A stretch of DNA of 64,000 bases from Polaribacter tangerinus (GCF_038024095.1 NZ_CP150668.1:2612001-2676000), one strand, 5' to 3'; shown: positions 7,851-17,045, counted from the first letter of the stretch. Notes: a model not told the origin generated them from the letters alone. Made by a program: numbers and translations.

Positions 7851-9011
7851 TTACCGACCACCCACACGTAAAATATTTTCATAAAAAGCATCTGAGTTAG
7901 GATCTGCTGGGTCCATTTTTCCATACCCAATTTTATAATATTTTAGTGCTTTTTTTAAGTTCTTACCTTCCTCATAGTATCTGCCAATATAATAGTCGCC
8001 AAGTGGTGAGGTGGGAAAGAGTTTTAGTATCATCCTTCCAAAATTTAATAATTGGTCTCCATTCTCTTTTTCGATAATTATTTTTTCAACAGCAAAAATA
8101 TCTACTTCGCGAATTCCTAAGTTACTCCCAAATAAATATTCTATATCTAAATATTTATTTTCTAGATAAGTAATCGCATCAATTGGCGATAAATCTTTAA
8201 TATTTTTATCAAACTCTTCTTTAGAAATAGCCGCATAAATTTCAAATATTTTGCTTAAAGCTCTGGGTATTGCTTCGCTAATGGCAGCTGTGCTGCTTTT
8301 AGTTATAATGGTATCGTTAATTGGGTGAAAATTCGGAATTTCTAAGCTAGCTAATCCAAGTTGTAAATTTTGAATGATAGCTTGTTTTTGGTCGGAAAAG
8401 CGATTCGAATTATTGGTGTAATAATAAAAGGTGTTGTCTTCTTTTTGAAATCTTGGCAGATTAAAATTTTGAACTTGACCACCAATAAAATTAGAGAAAC
8501 TTGGGTTTATACAAATGTAGGCATTTATAAAAGGTGTTTTTTCTCCCAAAAAATTGGTAATTAAATTAGCAGCAGTTCCCTCACCGATAATAGTAATAAA
8601 TGGCGATGTTTTGTAGTTATTTTCAATTTCGAAAATAACTTCGTTTCTAATAAATTGATAAAAGTTTTTGTTGCTATTTGTTAAACTACCGTTATTTATA
8701 TTAAAATACGTGTCTTTCTCTAACGTGTTTTTAATAGTTACACCTACAATAATTTGTTTAGGAGCAAGATCTTTTTTAGCAAATAAAACGGCATTTGCAA
8801 CATATAAATCAAATAAATAACCAACATCTAAAACTACTGCTAAAGGGTAATTTTTTGTGTCGTCAGAACTATATCCTTCAGGTAAATATATTTTTAATTG
8901 CCTTGTTTCATTTAAAAAGTCTGAAGCTATTTTTTTTGATATAAGTTGTTGAGATATTCCATTGTAACAAAAAAGTAGGAATAATAATAGCGTCGATTTC
9001 TGAATCATCAT
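7851..9011 (-). CDS. Secreted esterase-fold (PF00756-like) protein lacking catalytic residues
   Basis: 386 residues with a signal peptide (about 1-20, ending GISQQ). Residues 25-275 follow the putative esterase (EstD/Fes-like) alpha/beta-hydrolase pattern: RQLKIYLPEGY, YPLAVVLDVGYLFD, ICINPSF. The nucleophile elbow expected as GHSxG is IGEGTA, with Gly145 in place of the serine. The catalytic-His region, usually THYS followed by AIPRAL, reads NDTIITKSS before AIPRALSKIF. The C-terminal 100 residues (from about 300) look like TPR-type helical repeats (LGDYYIGRYYEEG, LKKALKYYKIGYGK). It is probably a non-enzymatic binding protein. It converges with the beta-barrel gene, stops 8 nt apart. Confidence 0.8.
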   Translation of the reverse strand: MMIQKSTLLLFLLFCYNGISQQLISKKIASDFLNETRQLKIYLPEGYSSDDTKNYPLAVVLDVGYLFDLYVANAVLFAKKDLAPKQIIVGVTIKNTLEKDTYFNINNGSLTNSNKNFYQFIRNEVIFEIENNYKTSPFITIIGEGTAANLITNFLGEKTPFINAYICINPSFSNFIGGQVQNFNLPRFQKEDNTFYYYTNNSNRFSDQKQAIIQNLQLGLASLEIPNFHPINDTIITKSSTAAISEAIPRALSKIFEIYAAISKEEFDKNIKDLSPIDAITYLENKYLDIEYLFGSNLGIREVDIFAVEKIIIEKENGDQLLNFGRMILKLFPTSPLGDYYIGRYYEEGKNLKKALKYYKIGYGKMDPADPNSDAFYENILRVGGR

Positions 9012-9078
9012 TTAGAATGTTTATTTTTGTAAAATAAAATAGTGTGTTGATTGTCTATAACGACCAAAATACAAAAAT

Positions 9079-9918
9079 ATGATACAGCCCGATTGGAAAA
9101 CAGTAAAAGAATACCAAGATATTACCTATAAGAAAGCAAACGGTGTGGCAAGAATTGCCTTTAATAGGCCAAATGTAAGAAATGCTTTTAGACCACAAAC
9201 AACTAAAGAATTGTATGATGCTTTTTATGATGCAGGTGAAGATGTAAATATAGGAGTCGTATTACTTTCTGCAGAAGGGCCAAGCACCAAAGATGGCGTA
9301 TATTCATTTTGTTCTGGTGGAGACCAAAAGGCAAGAGGACACCAAGGCTATGTAGGAGACGATGGATATCACCGTTTAAACATACTAGAAGTTCAACGAT
9401 TAATTCGTTTTATGCCTAAAGCAGTAATTTGCGTAGTACCAGGTTGGGCAGTTGGCGGTGGACATAGTTTACATGTTGTTTGCGATTTAACACTCGCCTC
9501 TAAAGAACACGCTATTTTTAAGCAAACAGATGCAGATGTTACTTCATTTGATGGTGGTTATGGCTCTGCTTACCTAGCAAAAATGGTAGGTCAGAAAAAA
9601 GCAAGAGAAATCTTTTTTTTAGGAAGAAATTATTCAGCTCAGGAAGCTTTTGAAATGGGAATGGTTAATGCTGTTGTACCTCATAGCGAGTTAGAAAGTA
9701 CCGCTTACCAATGGGCACAGGAAATTTTAGAAAAATCGCCAACATCAATAAAAATGTTAAAGTTTGCTATGAATTTAACAGATGATGGTATGGTCGGACA
9801 ACAAGTTTTTGCGGGAGAAGCTACACGATTGGCTTACATGACCGATGAGGCTAAAGAAGGTAGAGATGCTTTTTTAGAAAAAAGAAAGCCTAATTTTCCT
9901 AAAAAGTGGATTCCATAA
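9079..9918 (+). CDS. menB: 1,4-dihydroxy-2-naphthoyl-CoA synthase (MenB)
   Basis: 279 residues, a crotonase-fold enzyme that cyclises o-succinylbenzoyl-CoA in menaquinone synthesis. The family's features are present: AFRPQT near 36, the long SFCSGGDQKARG segment near 89-100, the oxyanion loop VVPGWAVGGGHSL near 120-132, DVTSFDGGYG near 155-164, and the C-terminal KRKPNF. Length and motifs match MenB rather than other crotonases. It is diverged from the esterase-fold gene by 67 nt. With menD 2.4 kb upstream, this region carries two steps of the quinone pathway. Confidence 0.96.
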   Translation: MIQPDWKTVKEYQDITYKKANGVARIAFNRPNVRNAFRPQTTKELYDAFYDAGEDVNIGVVLLSAEGPSTKDGVYSFCSGGDQKARGHQGYVGDDGYHRLNILEVQRLIRFMPKAVICVVPGWAVGGGHSLHVVCDLTLASKEHAIFKQTDADVTSFDGGYGSAYLAKMVGQKKAREIFFLGRNYSAQEAFEMGMVNAVVPHSELESTAYQWAQEILEKSPTSIKMLKFAMNLTDDGMVGQQVFAGEATRLAYMTDEAKEGRDAFLEKRKPNFPKKWIP

Positions 9919-10061
9919 ACAAATATATAGTCTGATTTTTTTTTTAGGGAGCATAAAAATTAAACCAATGTTATTTTATCAAGAGGTTTTAAAAATAATC
10001 AATACATTTTTTATTTCTTAACAATAAAACTTTCCCTATTTTTATCGAAATTTAGCACCTA

Positions 10062-11576
10062 ATGAATCCACAAGAAGAATTTTTAACGTTTATAAATGAA
10101 GGCTATCAAACGAAAGGAGATTATATTTCTTTGGGAGCCGCTATGTTAGGAGAGGAAACGATAACAAATGCTTTTGTAAAAGTCCCTTTAAAAACTCTCA
10201 ATAGGCATGGGTTAGTAGCAGGAGCTACTGGTACTGGCAAAACAAAAACATTACAAGTATTAGCAGAAAACTTATCTGAAAAAGGTGTACCTGTTCTTTT
10301 AATGGATATAAAAGGAGATTTATCAGGATTGGCAAAAAAAAGTCCTGGACATCCTAAAATAGAAGAAAGACATACAAAAATTGGATTTCCTTTTACACCT
10401 CAAAAATTTCCGATAGAAGTATTAACTATTTCTGAACAAAATGGTACAAGAATGAGAGCGACTGTCTCTGAATTTGGCCCCGTTTTATTGTCTAGAATTT
10501 TAGACTTAACAGAAACTCAAAGTGGTATTGTTGCCATTATTTTTAAGTATTGCGACGACAATAATTATGCTTTATTAGATATTAAAGATTTTAAAAAAGT
10601 TTTACAATTTGTTACCAATGAAGGTAAGGAAGAAATTCAGCAAGAATATGGTCGGATTTCAACTTCTTCTACGGGTGCAATTTTGAGAAAAATTGTAGAA
10701 ATAGAACAACAAGGTGGTGATTTATTTTTTGGAGAGAAATCTTTTGATGTAAATGATTTAACTCGTTTAGATGAAAATGGTAAAGGAATTATATCTGTTT
10801 TAAGGCTTACAGATATTCAAGATAAACCTAAATTATTTTCTACCTTTATGTTGCAACTATTGGCAGAGGTTTACGAGAATTTTCCGGAGCAAGGAGATTC
10901 TGGTAGGCCAGAATTAGTTATTTTTATAGATGAAGCTCACTTGGTTTTTGAAGAAGCATCAAAAGCATTGTTAAATCAGATAGAAAGTATTGTAAAGTTA
11001 ATTCGCTCTAAAGGTATAGGTTTGTACTTTGTAACTCAAAACCCGAAGGACGTTCCTGAAGATATTTTAGCTCAATTGGGTTTAAAAATACAGCATGCAT
11101 TAAGAGCTTTTACGGCAAAAGATAGAAAAGCAATAAAGTTAGCGGCAGAAAATTATCCAATTTCTCCTTATTACGATACCAAAGAAGTTTTAACAAAATT
11201 AGGTATTGGAGAAGCATTTGTATCTGTATTAAATGAAAAAGGAATTCCTACACCTTTGGCAAGAACAATGTTAAGGGCTCCTATGAGTAGAATGGATATA
11301 TTAACAAATAAAGAACTTACTGAAGTAATTAATACCTCTAGGATTTACTATAAGTATAATGAAAACTTAGACAGAGAAAGTGCCTACGAGTTGTTAAACA
11401 AAAAAATAGCTGCTGTAGAGCAAGAAGAAGCAAAAGAAAAAGAAATTGCAGAAAAAAGAAAACGCTCTAATACGGTAACAAGAAGGAGTTCAAGGCAAAA
11501 CCCGATAGTTAAGGTATTAACAAGTGCCACTTTTATAAGAGCAGCATTCGGAATTTTAAAAAAAGTTTTAAAGTAA
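10062..11576 (+). CDS. HerA-like C-terminal domain ATPase (DUF853 / YjgR family)
   Basis: 504 residues. Walker A GATGTGKT is at 54-61 and Walker B LVIFIDEAHLVF at about 285-296, with the sensor strand GLYFVTQNP near 322-330 and an arginine-rich motif near ALRAFTAKDRKA. The architecture is that of the HerA/FtsK-like DUF853 group (E. coli YjgR), hexameric ATPases of unclear role. The last 70 residues are highly basic (KEKEIAEKRKRSNTVTRRSS), perhaps a nucleic-acid or membrane contact. The DNA translocase role is family inference. Confidence 0.9.
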   Translation: MNPQEEFLTFINEGYQTKGDYISLGAAMLGEETITNAFVKVPLKTLNRHGLVAGATGTGKTKTLQVLAENLSEKGVPVLLMDIKGDLSGLAKKSPGHPKIEERHTKIGFPFTPQKFPIEVLTISEQNGTRMRATVSEFGPVLLSRILDLTETQSGIVAIIFKYCDDNNYALLDIKDFKKVLQFVTNEGKEEIQQEYGRISTSSTGAILRKIVEIEQQGGDLFFGEKSFDVNDLTRLDENGKGIISVLRLTDIQDKPKLFSTFMLQLLAEVYENFPEQGDSGRPELVIFIDEAHLVFEEASKALLNQIESIVKLIRSKGIGLYFVTQNPKDVPEDILAQLGLKIQHALRAFTAKDRKAIKLAAENYPISPYYDTKEVLTKLGIGEAFVSVLNEKGIPTPLARTMLRAPMSRMDILTNKELTEVINTSRIYYKYNENLDRESAYELLNKKIAAVEQEEAKEKEIAEKRKRSNTVTRRSSRQNPIVKVLTSATFIRAAFGILKKVLK

Positions 11577-11591
11577 CAAAAATCAAAATTG

Positions 11592-11608
11592 TACGTTATA
11601 CTAACGTA
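11592..11608. promoter_or_regulatory. Palindrome upstream of the lipoprotein gene
   Basis: TACGTTA and TAACGTA flank a 3-nt centre (TAC). It lies between the HerA-like gene and the following ATG at 11620, so it could be an operator or a small RNA hairpin near the ribosome binding region. No regulator is known. Confidence 0.3.
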
Positions 11609-11619
11609 AACAAAAAAGT

Positions 11620-12189
11620 ATGAATCAAAAAAATATTTATTCAGTAGCAATAGCAATCTTTAGTTTATTATTTATAGTAAGCTGCGGTGACGGAAATAAG
11701 TTTAAAATAGAAAAAGGTAGAGTAGGAGCTTTAAATGCCAAAACTACAATTCAGGAGTTAAGCACTATTTTTAAAAATGACTCTATTGTTAAGAATTTAA
11801 GCGAAGGCGCTTTAGGAGATAACTATTTTCAGGACGACGATGAATATTTGATATACGAAAAAGGGGGCAACCACTTGCTTACTATTGTTCCAAAAGAACA
11901 GCTAGATAGTTTGTCTACCATAAAAAGTGTAGAAATTCATGATGCACGATATACAACAACAACCAATTTAACAGTTAATTCTAGTTTTTCTGAGATTAAT
12001 GCTAATAATAATATCAATAAAATAGAGTCTACCTTTTCTACGGCAACTTTGTTTATAGATGATTTTAACATTACAATTGCTATTGATAAGGAAGAATTGG
12101 GGCTTAGAGATTTTAGTACGCAAAAAGTATCTTTAGGTCAAATTCCAGATTTGGCAAAAATGAAGTCGTATGTTGTTTGGTTTAATTAG
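11620..12189 (+). CDS. Predicted lipoprotein of unknown function
   Basis: 189 residues. The N-terminus is a lipoprotein signal peptide with lipobox LFIVSC, lipidated at Cys22 and followed by a GDG start to the mature chain. The remainder is a soluble alpha/beta protein with motifs such as KGRVGALNAKTTIQEL and FIDDFNITIAIDKEELGL, probably anchored to the periplasmic or outer-membrane surface. I do not recognise the family. It lies 43 nt after the HerA-like ATPase gene and its stop codon runs into intergenic element copy C. Confidence 0.7.
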   Translation: MNQKNIYSVAIAIFSLLFIVSCGDGNKFKIEKGRVGALNAKTTIQELSTIFKNDSIVKNLSEGALGDNYFQDDDEYLIYEKGGNHLLTIVPKEQLDSLSTIKSVEIHDARYTTTTNLTVNSSFSEINANNNINKIESTFSTATLFIDDFNITIAIDKEELGLRDFSTQKVSLGQIPDLAKMKSYVVWFN

Positions 12190-12298
12190 GGCATATCCTT
12201 GAAAAAAATAGTCATGCTTTCCACTATATCTTTTTGTGTTTTTTTTAGTAGATACAATTTTTAATTATCAAAAGGATGTTGTTTCAATCGTTAATGTA
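12189..12298 (+). repeat. Intergenic element copy C
   Basis: Begins GGGCATATCC on the last base of the lipoprotein stop codon, continues AGTCATGCTTTCCACTATAT, an AT-rich insert, then AAAAGGATGTTGTTTCAATC (12270-12289), which is identical over 20 nt to copy D at 50310-50329. The terminal CTAACGC of other copies is decayed to TTAATGT. Confidence 0.7.
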
Positions 12299-12313
12299 AA
12301 ATTTTAGTTTTCT

Positions 12314-12679
12314 ATGAAAAAAAAATACACTGTTCAAAAATCACCATTTGTAGTTCCCACTACAGATGGCAAATTAATAGAAGAACATTTTGGTAATGCA
12401 ACCCATAGAAACTCTCAGTTAAGTTTAGCGCACATGATTGCTCCACCAAATTGGAGTGAGCCATTTCAAACCCCAGAATTTGTAGAATACACCTATATTA
12501 TTAGTGGGAAAAAGCAATTTAACATTAATGGTGAGTTGATAGTTTTAGAAGCGGGTCAGTCTATAAAAATTGAAAAGAATACACGCGTTCAATATTCAAA
12601 TCCTTTTTCAGAACCTTGTGAATATATTGCTATTTGTTTGCCTGCTTTTTCTATAGAAACAGTTCATAGAGAAGAGTAG
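12314..12679 (+). CDS. Cupin domain-containing protein
   Basis: 121 residues forming a single small beta-barrel. A cupin pattern is visible: EYTYIISGKKQFNINGE, then GQSIKIEKNTRVQY and CEYIAICLPAF. The usual metal-binding His pair of cupin motif 1 is weak (only Glu and Tyr at the start of the motif), so metal dependence is doubtful. Gene stands alone after element copy C and converges with yitT. The function is unknown; small cupins bind sugars, amino acids or act as isomerases. Confidence 0.7.
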   Translation: MKKKYTVQKSPFVVPTTDGKLIEEHFGNATHRNSQLSLAHMIAPPNWSEPFQTPEFVEYTYIISGKKQFNINGELIVLEAGQSIKIEKNTRVQYSNPFSEPCEYIAICLPAFSIETVHREE

Positions 12680-12697
12680 TAGTAGCCTACTATATAC

Positions 12698-13597
12698 TTA
12701 CAGTCTTGGTATTTTAGAAAGTTTTCTATTTTTCTTTTTATCAATATAGTGCCTCAAAACACCACCTTTTACGTTGTTTACATCAAACTCTACAATAAAG
12801 GCATTCGGATCTATTTCTTGAACAATCCTATACATTTTTCTAATATCTATTCTGTTTACAATAGAGTGTATGATATCAAAATCATTCATTTTTCCATTAT
12901 TTCCGAAACCAGAAGAGCCTTTGTAAATTGTGAGCCCTACACCCAATTCTAGCATAATTGCTTTTTTAATAATAGTGTTTTGTTTTGATACAATGGTAAC
13001 TCCAATAAAATCTTCAAAACCTTCAATAACAGTATCGGTAACTTTTGCTGCAATTATATAGGTAAGAATAGAGTACAATGCTACTTCTACAGAAACTACA
13101 AAGGCAGTAATGCTAAATAATATAACATTGAATAGTAGTACTATTTTACCGATGCTAATTCCGAATTTATCATTTAGGTAAATACCTAAAATTTCCGAAC
13201 CATCTAAAACAGCACCATTTCTTATGGCTATTCCTATACCACTTCCAACTAATAAACCACCAAAAATAGAAATGAGTAATTTATCATCGGTAATGGTTTC
13301 AAAATTTTCTAGATGTATAAAAATTGCCAATCCTAAAATACTGATTATAGACTTTACAACGATTCTTTTAGAAACGGTATAATATCCTAAAATTAGAAAA
13401 GGAATACTTATTACTATAAGTAAAATAGAAACGTTTAGAGGAATTTGAGTTTGTATTAACAGAGCTATTCCTGTTACACCACCGTCTAAAAATCCATTTG
13501 GTAGTAAAAAAGCTTTTAGTCCAATACTTGCAAGAAGTATCCCTACAAAAATTTGAAAGTATTCATAAAAGTAGGTACTAGCTTTTTTAGTATTCAT
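12698..13597 (-). CDS. YitT family membrane protein (DUF161/DUF2179)
   Basis: 299 residues. The first about 200 residues contain five or six membrane helices with the DUF161 hallmark LLPNGFLDGGVTGIALLI near 30-47 and a related GNGAVLDGSEILGIYL-type repeat near 127-142. The C-terminal soluble DUF2179 domain (about 215-290) contains IVSKQNTIIKKAIMLELGVGLTIYKGSSGFG. The family is widespread but uncharacterised. The start lies 5 nt after the folD stop, so it is probably in an ffh-folD-yitT operon. Confidence 0.88.
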   Translation of the reverse strand: MNTKKASTYFYEYFQIFVGILLASIGLKAFLLPNGFLDGGVTGIALLIQTQIPLNVSILLIVISIPFLILGYYTVSKRIVVKSIISILGLAIFIHLENFETITDDKLLISIFGGLLVGSGIGIAIRNGAVLDGSEILGIYLNDKFGISIGKIVLLFNVILFSITAFVVSVEVALYSILTYIIAAKVTDTVIEGFEDFIGVTIVSKQNTIIKKAIMLELGVGLTIYKGSSGFGNNGKMNDFDIIHSIVNRIDIRKMYRIVQEIDPNAFIVEFDVNNVKGGVLRHYIDKKKNRKLSKIPRL

Positions 13598-13602
13598 TAT
13601 TT

Positions 13603-14478
13603 TTAATTTCTTCTTTTACACGCTAAAAGAGTGTTTTTTAATAACATTGCAATTGTCATAGGACCAACACCGCCGGGAACAGGCGTTATATAATCGGCTT
13701 TTTTTGCCACTTCGTCAAAAGCAACATCACCTACCAATCTAAAACCATTTTTTTTAGAAGGATCTGCCATTCTAGTTATACCAACATCAATAATGGTTAC
13801 GTTGTCTTTTATCATTGTTGCTTTTAAAAACTCTGGTATTCCAATGGCTGCAATAATAATATCTGCCTGTTGCGTAATTTGTGTTAAATTTTTTGTTCTA
13901 CTATGGCACATGGTTACTGTAGCGTTTCCTACTTTTCTTTTTTGAGAGAGTAAAATACTCATTGGGCTACCAACAATGTGACTTCTACCTAAAACAACTA
14001 CATGTTTGCCTGAAGTTTCTATGTTATAACGATCTAATAATTCTAAGATACCGAAAGGGGTGGCTGAGATAAAGGTAGGCAAATTTAATGCCATTTTTCC
14101 AACATTCGTTGGATGAAAACCATCTACATCTTTTTCTGGGTTAACGGCCATTAATATTTTTTGTTCATCGATATGTTTTGGAAGTGGTAGCTGAACAATA
14201 AACCCATCAATATCTTTGTCTATATTTAATATTTCTATTTCGTTTAGTAAGTCATCTTCGCTGATATTTTCTTCTAATCGAATTAATGTAGATTCGAAAC
14301 CGACTCTTTCACAAGCTTTTACTTTGGCATTTACATAAGTTACACTTGCTCCATTATTTCCTACTATAATTGCTGCTAAGTGCGGTACCTTTTGGTCATT
14401 GTTTTTTAATTCTCTAACCTCTAAAGCAATTTCTTCTTTAATATCTGCTGCTGTTTTTTTACCGTCTAAGAGTGTCAT
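13603..14478 (-). CDS. folD: Bifunctional methylenetetrahydrofolate dehydrogenase / methenyltetrahydrofolate cyclohydrolase
   Basis: 291 residues, full FolD length. It interconverts 5,10-methylene-, methenyl- and 10-formyl-tetrahydrofolate using NADP. The catalytic Tyr48-xxx-Lys52 ([11 protein letters not shown]), the folate motif VQLPLPKHI near 115, the dinucleotide-binding [10 protein letters not shown] near 165 and [15 protein letters not shown] near 267 are all present. It lies 59 nt downstream of ffh and just upstream of yitT. Together with glyA at 33.5 kb it supports one-carbon metabolism. Confidence 0.96.
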   Translation of the reverse strand: MTLLDGKKTAADIKEEIALEVRELKNNDQKVPHLAAIIVGNNGASVTYVNAKVKACERVGFESTLIRLEENISEDDLLNEIEILNIDKDIDGFIVQLPLPKHIDEQKILMAVNPEKDVDGFHPTNVGKMALNLPTFISATPFGILELLDRYNIETSGKHVVVLGRSHIVGSPMSILLSQKRKVGNATVTMCHSRTKNLTQITQQADIIIAAIGIPEFLKATMIKDNVTIIDVGITRMADPSKKNGFRLVGDVAFDEVAKKADYITPVPGGVGPMTIAMLLKNTLLACKRRN

Positions 14479-14537
14479 TATGGTTTCTTTATTTCTATAA
14501 AATTAATAGTATTTGTTTACATGATTTTCTTGCAAAC

Positions 14538-15866
14538 TTATTGCATACCTTTCATCATTTGCATCATTTTTTTACCACCGCCACCTTGCATCATTTTCAT
14601 CATTTTACTCATTTGGTTAAATTGCTTCATTAACTGATTTACTTCTTGAATTGAGGTTCCTGAACCTTTTGCAATTCTTTTCTTTCTGCTCGAGTTAATA
14701 GTTGCAGGTTGACTTCTTTCAGAGGGTGTCATTGAATGTATAATTGCTTCTATCCCCTTAAAAGCATCATCATCAATATCAACATTTTTTAGTGCTTTTC
14801 CAGCTCCAGGAATCATGCCCATAAGGTCTTTCATGCTTCCCATTTTTTTTATTTGCTGAATCTGATTTAAGAAATCATCAAAGCCAAATTGATTTTTAGC
14901 AATTTTTTTCTGTAATTTTCTTGCTTCTTGTTCATCATATTGGTCTTGTGCTCTTTCAACTAAAGAAATAACATCTCCCATTCCAAGAATTCTGTCTGCC
15001 ATTCTATCGGGATGAAAAACATCTATGGCATCCATTTTTTCTCCTGTACCAATAAACTTTATTGGTTTGTCTACCACAGACTTTATAGATAAAGCAGCTC
15101 CACCACGAGTATCACCATCTAATTTTGTTAAAATTACTCCATCAAAATTTAAGATATCATTAAAGGCTTTTGCAGTATTTACAGCATCTTGCCCTGTCAT
15201 AGAATCTACCACAAATAATGTTTCTTGTGGTTTTATAGCTTTGTGAATGTTTGAAATTTCATTCATCATCTCCTCATCAACAGCCAATCGTCCTGCAGTA
15301 TCAATAATAACCACATTTTTACCTGTAGCTTTGGCATGTTTTATAGCGTTTTCAGAGATTTCTACAGGGTTGTTGTTGCCTACCTCAGCATATACTTCTA
15401 AACCAATTTGTTCTCCAACTACTTGAAGTTGATTAATTGCTGCAGGTCTGTATACATCACATCCTACTAAGAGAACTTGTTTTGATTTTTTTGTTTTTAA
15501 ATAATTAGCTAATTTTCCAGAAAAAGTAGTTTTACCAGAACCCTGTAAACCAGACATTAAAATTACGGTTGGAGCCCCTGCTAAGTTTACTCCAACAGTT
15601 TCTCCTCCCATTAAATCGGTTAATTCGTCTTTAACCAATTTTACCATCAATTGACCAGGGTTTAGGGTGGTAAGTACGTCTTGGCCAATAGCTTTTGTTT
15701 GTACTCTTTTGGTAAATTCTTTGGCTATTTTAAAGTTTACATCGGCATCTAGCAACGCTCTTCGTACTTCTTTTAAAGTTTCTGCAACGTTAACTTCTGT
15801 AATTTTACCGTGTCCTTTTAGGGTGTGTAAGGCTTTATCTAGTTTATCGCTTAAATTATTAAACAT
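14538..15866 (-). CDS. ffh: Signal recognition particle protein Ffh (SRP54)
   Basis: 442 residues. The N domain (about 1-90) is followed by the G domain with the P-loop GLQGSGKTT at 106-114, DTAGRLA near 190 and TKLDGD near 247. The C-terminal M domain (from about 300) is very Met-rich (QMSKMMKMMQGGGGKKMMQM) and binds both signal sequences and the SRP RNA encoded at 2813-2908. It targets nascent membrane proteins to FtsY and the translocon. An exact -7 box precedes it; folD follows. Confidence 0.98.
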   Translation of the reverse strand: MFNNLSDKLDKALHTLKGHGKITEVNVAETLKEVRRALLDADVNFKIAKEFTKRVQTKAIGQDVLTTLNPGQLMVKLVKDELTDLMGGETVGVNLAGAPTVILMSGLQGSGKTTFSGKLANYLKTKKSKQVLLVGCDVYRPAAINQLQVVGEQIGLEVYAEVGNNNPVEISENAIKHAKATGKNVVIIDTAGRLAVDEEMMNEISNIHKAIKPQETLFVVDSMTGQDAVNTAKAFNDILNFDGVILTKLDGDTRGGAALSIKSVVDKPIKFIGTGEKMDAIDVFHPDRMADRILGMGDVISLVERAQDQYDEQEARKLQKKIAKNQFGFDDFLNQIQQIKKMGSMKDLMGMIPGAGKALKNVDIDDDAFKGIEAIIHSMTPSERSQPATINSSRKKRIAKGSGTSIQEVNQLMKQFNQMSKMMKMMQGGGGKKMMQMMKGMQ

Positions 15867-15891
15867 AAAATCTTTCTTTTTTTTGGAAACA

Positions 15892-15899
15892 CAAATATA
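15892..15899 (-). promoter_or_regulatory. Promoter -7 box of ffh-folD-yitT
   Basis: Minus strand TATATTTG, an exact TAnnTTTG match, 26 nt before the ffh ATG. The -33 TTG is not evident. Confidence 0.5.
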
Positions 15900-15944
15900 T
15901 AAAATAACCGCTATTTTAGTATGGTTCTAAGGGCATTTTTTAGC

Positions 15945-16388
15945 CTATGATGCTTTTGAAAGTAAACTGCTGAAAAAGTTAATAATATGAATAAATGCTG
16001 CTAAGAGAAATAGTACTATAGAGGTGAAAAACCATTGTGTGTTACTGTTAATATTGCTTAAGGATGAAGTGTTTAAATTTTCATATCCATTTTGCAAATA
16101 GATAATTAGTAGTATTAACGAAATAGTTTGCAATATTAAATGAATAGCTGTTAGTATTTTCTTTGAAGGTTTTTCTGCCCAATATAAAGAAAAGTAGTTC
16201 ATACCTATCATTATAAAATAAATTGTATAGAATAGGTACATTTCTTTGTGTCCCATATTTGTATAGTTGCCAAGAAATGGAATGCTAAAATAGCTATCAT
16301 TATTTAAAAAGGCCAATATTAAAAGTAAAGGCGAAATTCCAAAAAAATAAATATGAGGCTTGCGAAGTATTTTAACAAATAAAGACAT
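15945..16388 (-). CDS. Four-helix membrane protein of unknown function
   Basis: 147 residues with about four membrane helices (15-35, 52-72, 83-103, 121-142) and a basic N-terminus. The phrase KPHIYFFGISPLLLILAFLN and the DSYF segment faintly recall short flavobacterial proteins resembling part of a haem-copper oxidase subunit I, but no haem-ligand histidines in the right context are visible, so I do not assign that. It lies 23 nt downstream of msrB on the same strand and is probably co-transcribed with it. Confidence 0.65.
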   Translation of the reverse strand: MSLFVKILRKPHIYFFGISPLLLILAFLNNDSYFSIPFLGNYTNMGHKEMYLFYTIYFIMIGMNYFSLYWAEKPSKKILTAIHLILQTISLILLIIYLQNGYENLNTSSLSNINSNTQWFFTSIVLFLLAAFIHIINFFSSLLSKAS

Positions 16389-16411
16389 ATTTATCTAGCG
16401 TGTAGTTTTTT

Positions 16412-16900
16412 TTATTCATTTTTTGGAATAAATAGTAATGCAGCTCCGTTTATACAATGGCGTTTTCCAGTAGTTTCTTTAGGTCCATCATCAAATGAAT
16501 GTCCTAAATGGCCACCACAGGTACCACATTTTAATTCTGTTCTAGCGTAGCCAATTTTATAATCTACATCTAAAGCAACATTGCTTTTTATTGCACGGTC
16601 AAAAGAAGGCCATCCGGTACCAGAATCAAATTTATTTTCAGAGTTATATAATGGAGTTTTACAGGCAGCACATGCATAAATACCTGCTTTATAATTTTTG
16701 TTTAGTTCGCTAGAGAAAGGTTTTTCTGTTCCCGCTTCTCTTAAGATATAATACTGTTTTGGAGTTAGTAGTTTTTTCCATTCAGCAGCAGTTTTTTCAA
16801 CTTTAAATTTTTTAGAATTAGATTTTGTATTTGTATTTTGAGCAGAAACGATTCCGTTAACTAGTATAGTGGCAATGATAAATAAGGCTATTTTTTTCAT
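16412..16900 (-). CDS. msrB: Secreted peptide-methionine (R)-S-oxide reductase (MsrB)
   Basis: 162 residues from the ATG at 16900; an upstream TTG-started extension is ignored because the signal peptide MKKIALFIIATILVNG begins here. MsrB reduces methionine-R-sulfoxide in damaged proteins. The zinc CxxC pairs are Cys77/Cys80 and Cys125/Cys128; the catalytic Cys149 lies in KRHCINGAAL; the GTGWPSF substrate motif is near 94-100. The signal peptide places this copy in the periplasm, where it would repair envelope proteins. Confidence 0.95.
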   Translation of the reverse strand: MKKIALFIIATILVNGIVSAQNTNTKSNSKKFKVEKTAAEWKKLLTPKQYYILREAGTEKPFSSELNKNYKAGIYACAACKTPLYNSENKFDSGTGWPSFDRAIKSNVALDVDYKIGYARTELKCGTCGGHLGHSFDDGPKETTGKRHCINGAALLFIPKNE

Positions 16901-17000
16901 TAGATTTAATCTTATTAAAATAAAAATATTTTTTTGGTAAATATAGAACATGTAAATTTATGTTTTATTAATTATTCATTAATTTTCGTGACATTTTTAA

Positions 17001-17029
17001 TTTAAAGTGTCATTACTATACACTTTAAA
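17001..17029. promoter_or_regulatory. Inverted repeat between msrB and the M48 protease gene
   Basis: Arms TTTAAAGTGT (17001-17010) and ACACTTTAAA (17020-17029) are perfect complements with a 9-nt spacer. The right arm ends 16 nt before the ATG at 17046, and msrB starts divergently about 100 nt away. It may be an operator, or a hairpin in the leader of the protease mRNA. Confidence 0.45.
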
Positions 17030-17045
17030 ACTCAAAATTTAAAAA

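Noticed and set aside
15945..16388. Possible haem-copper oxidase fragment
   Set aside because: Only a loose similarity; no haem-ligating histidines in the expected helices.
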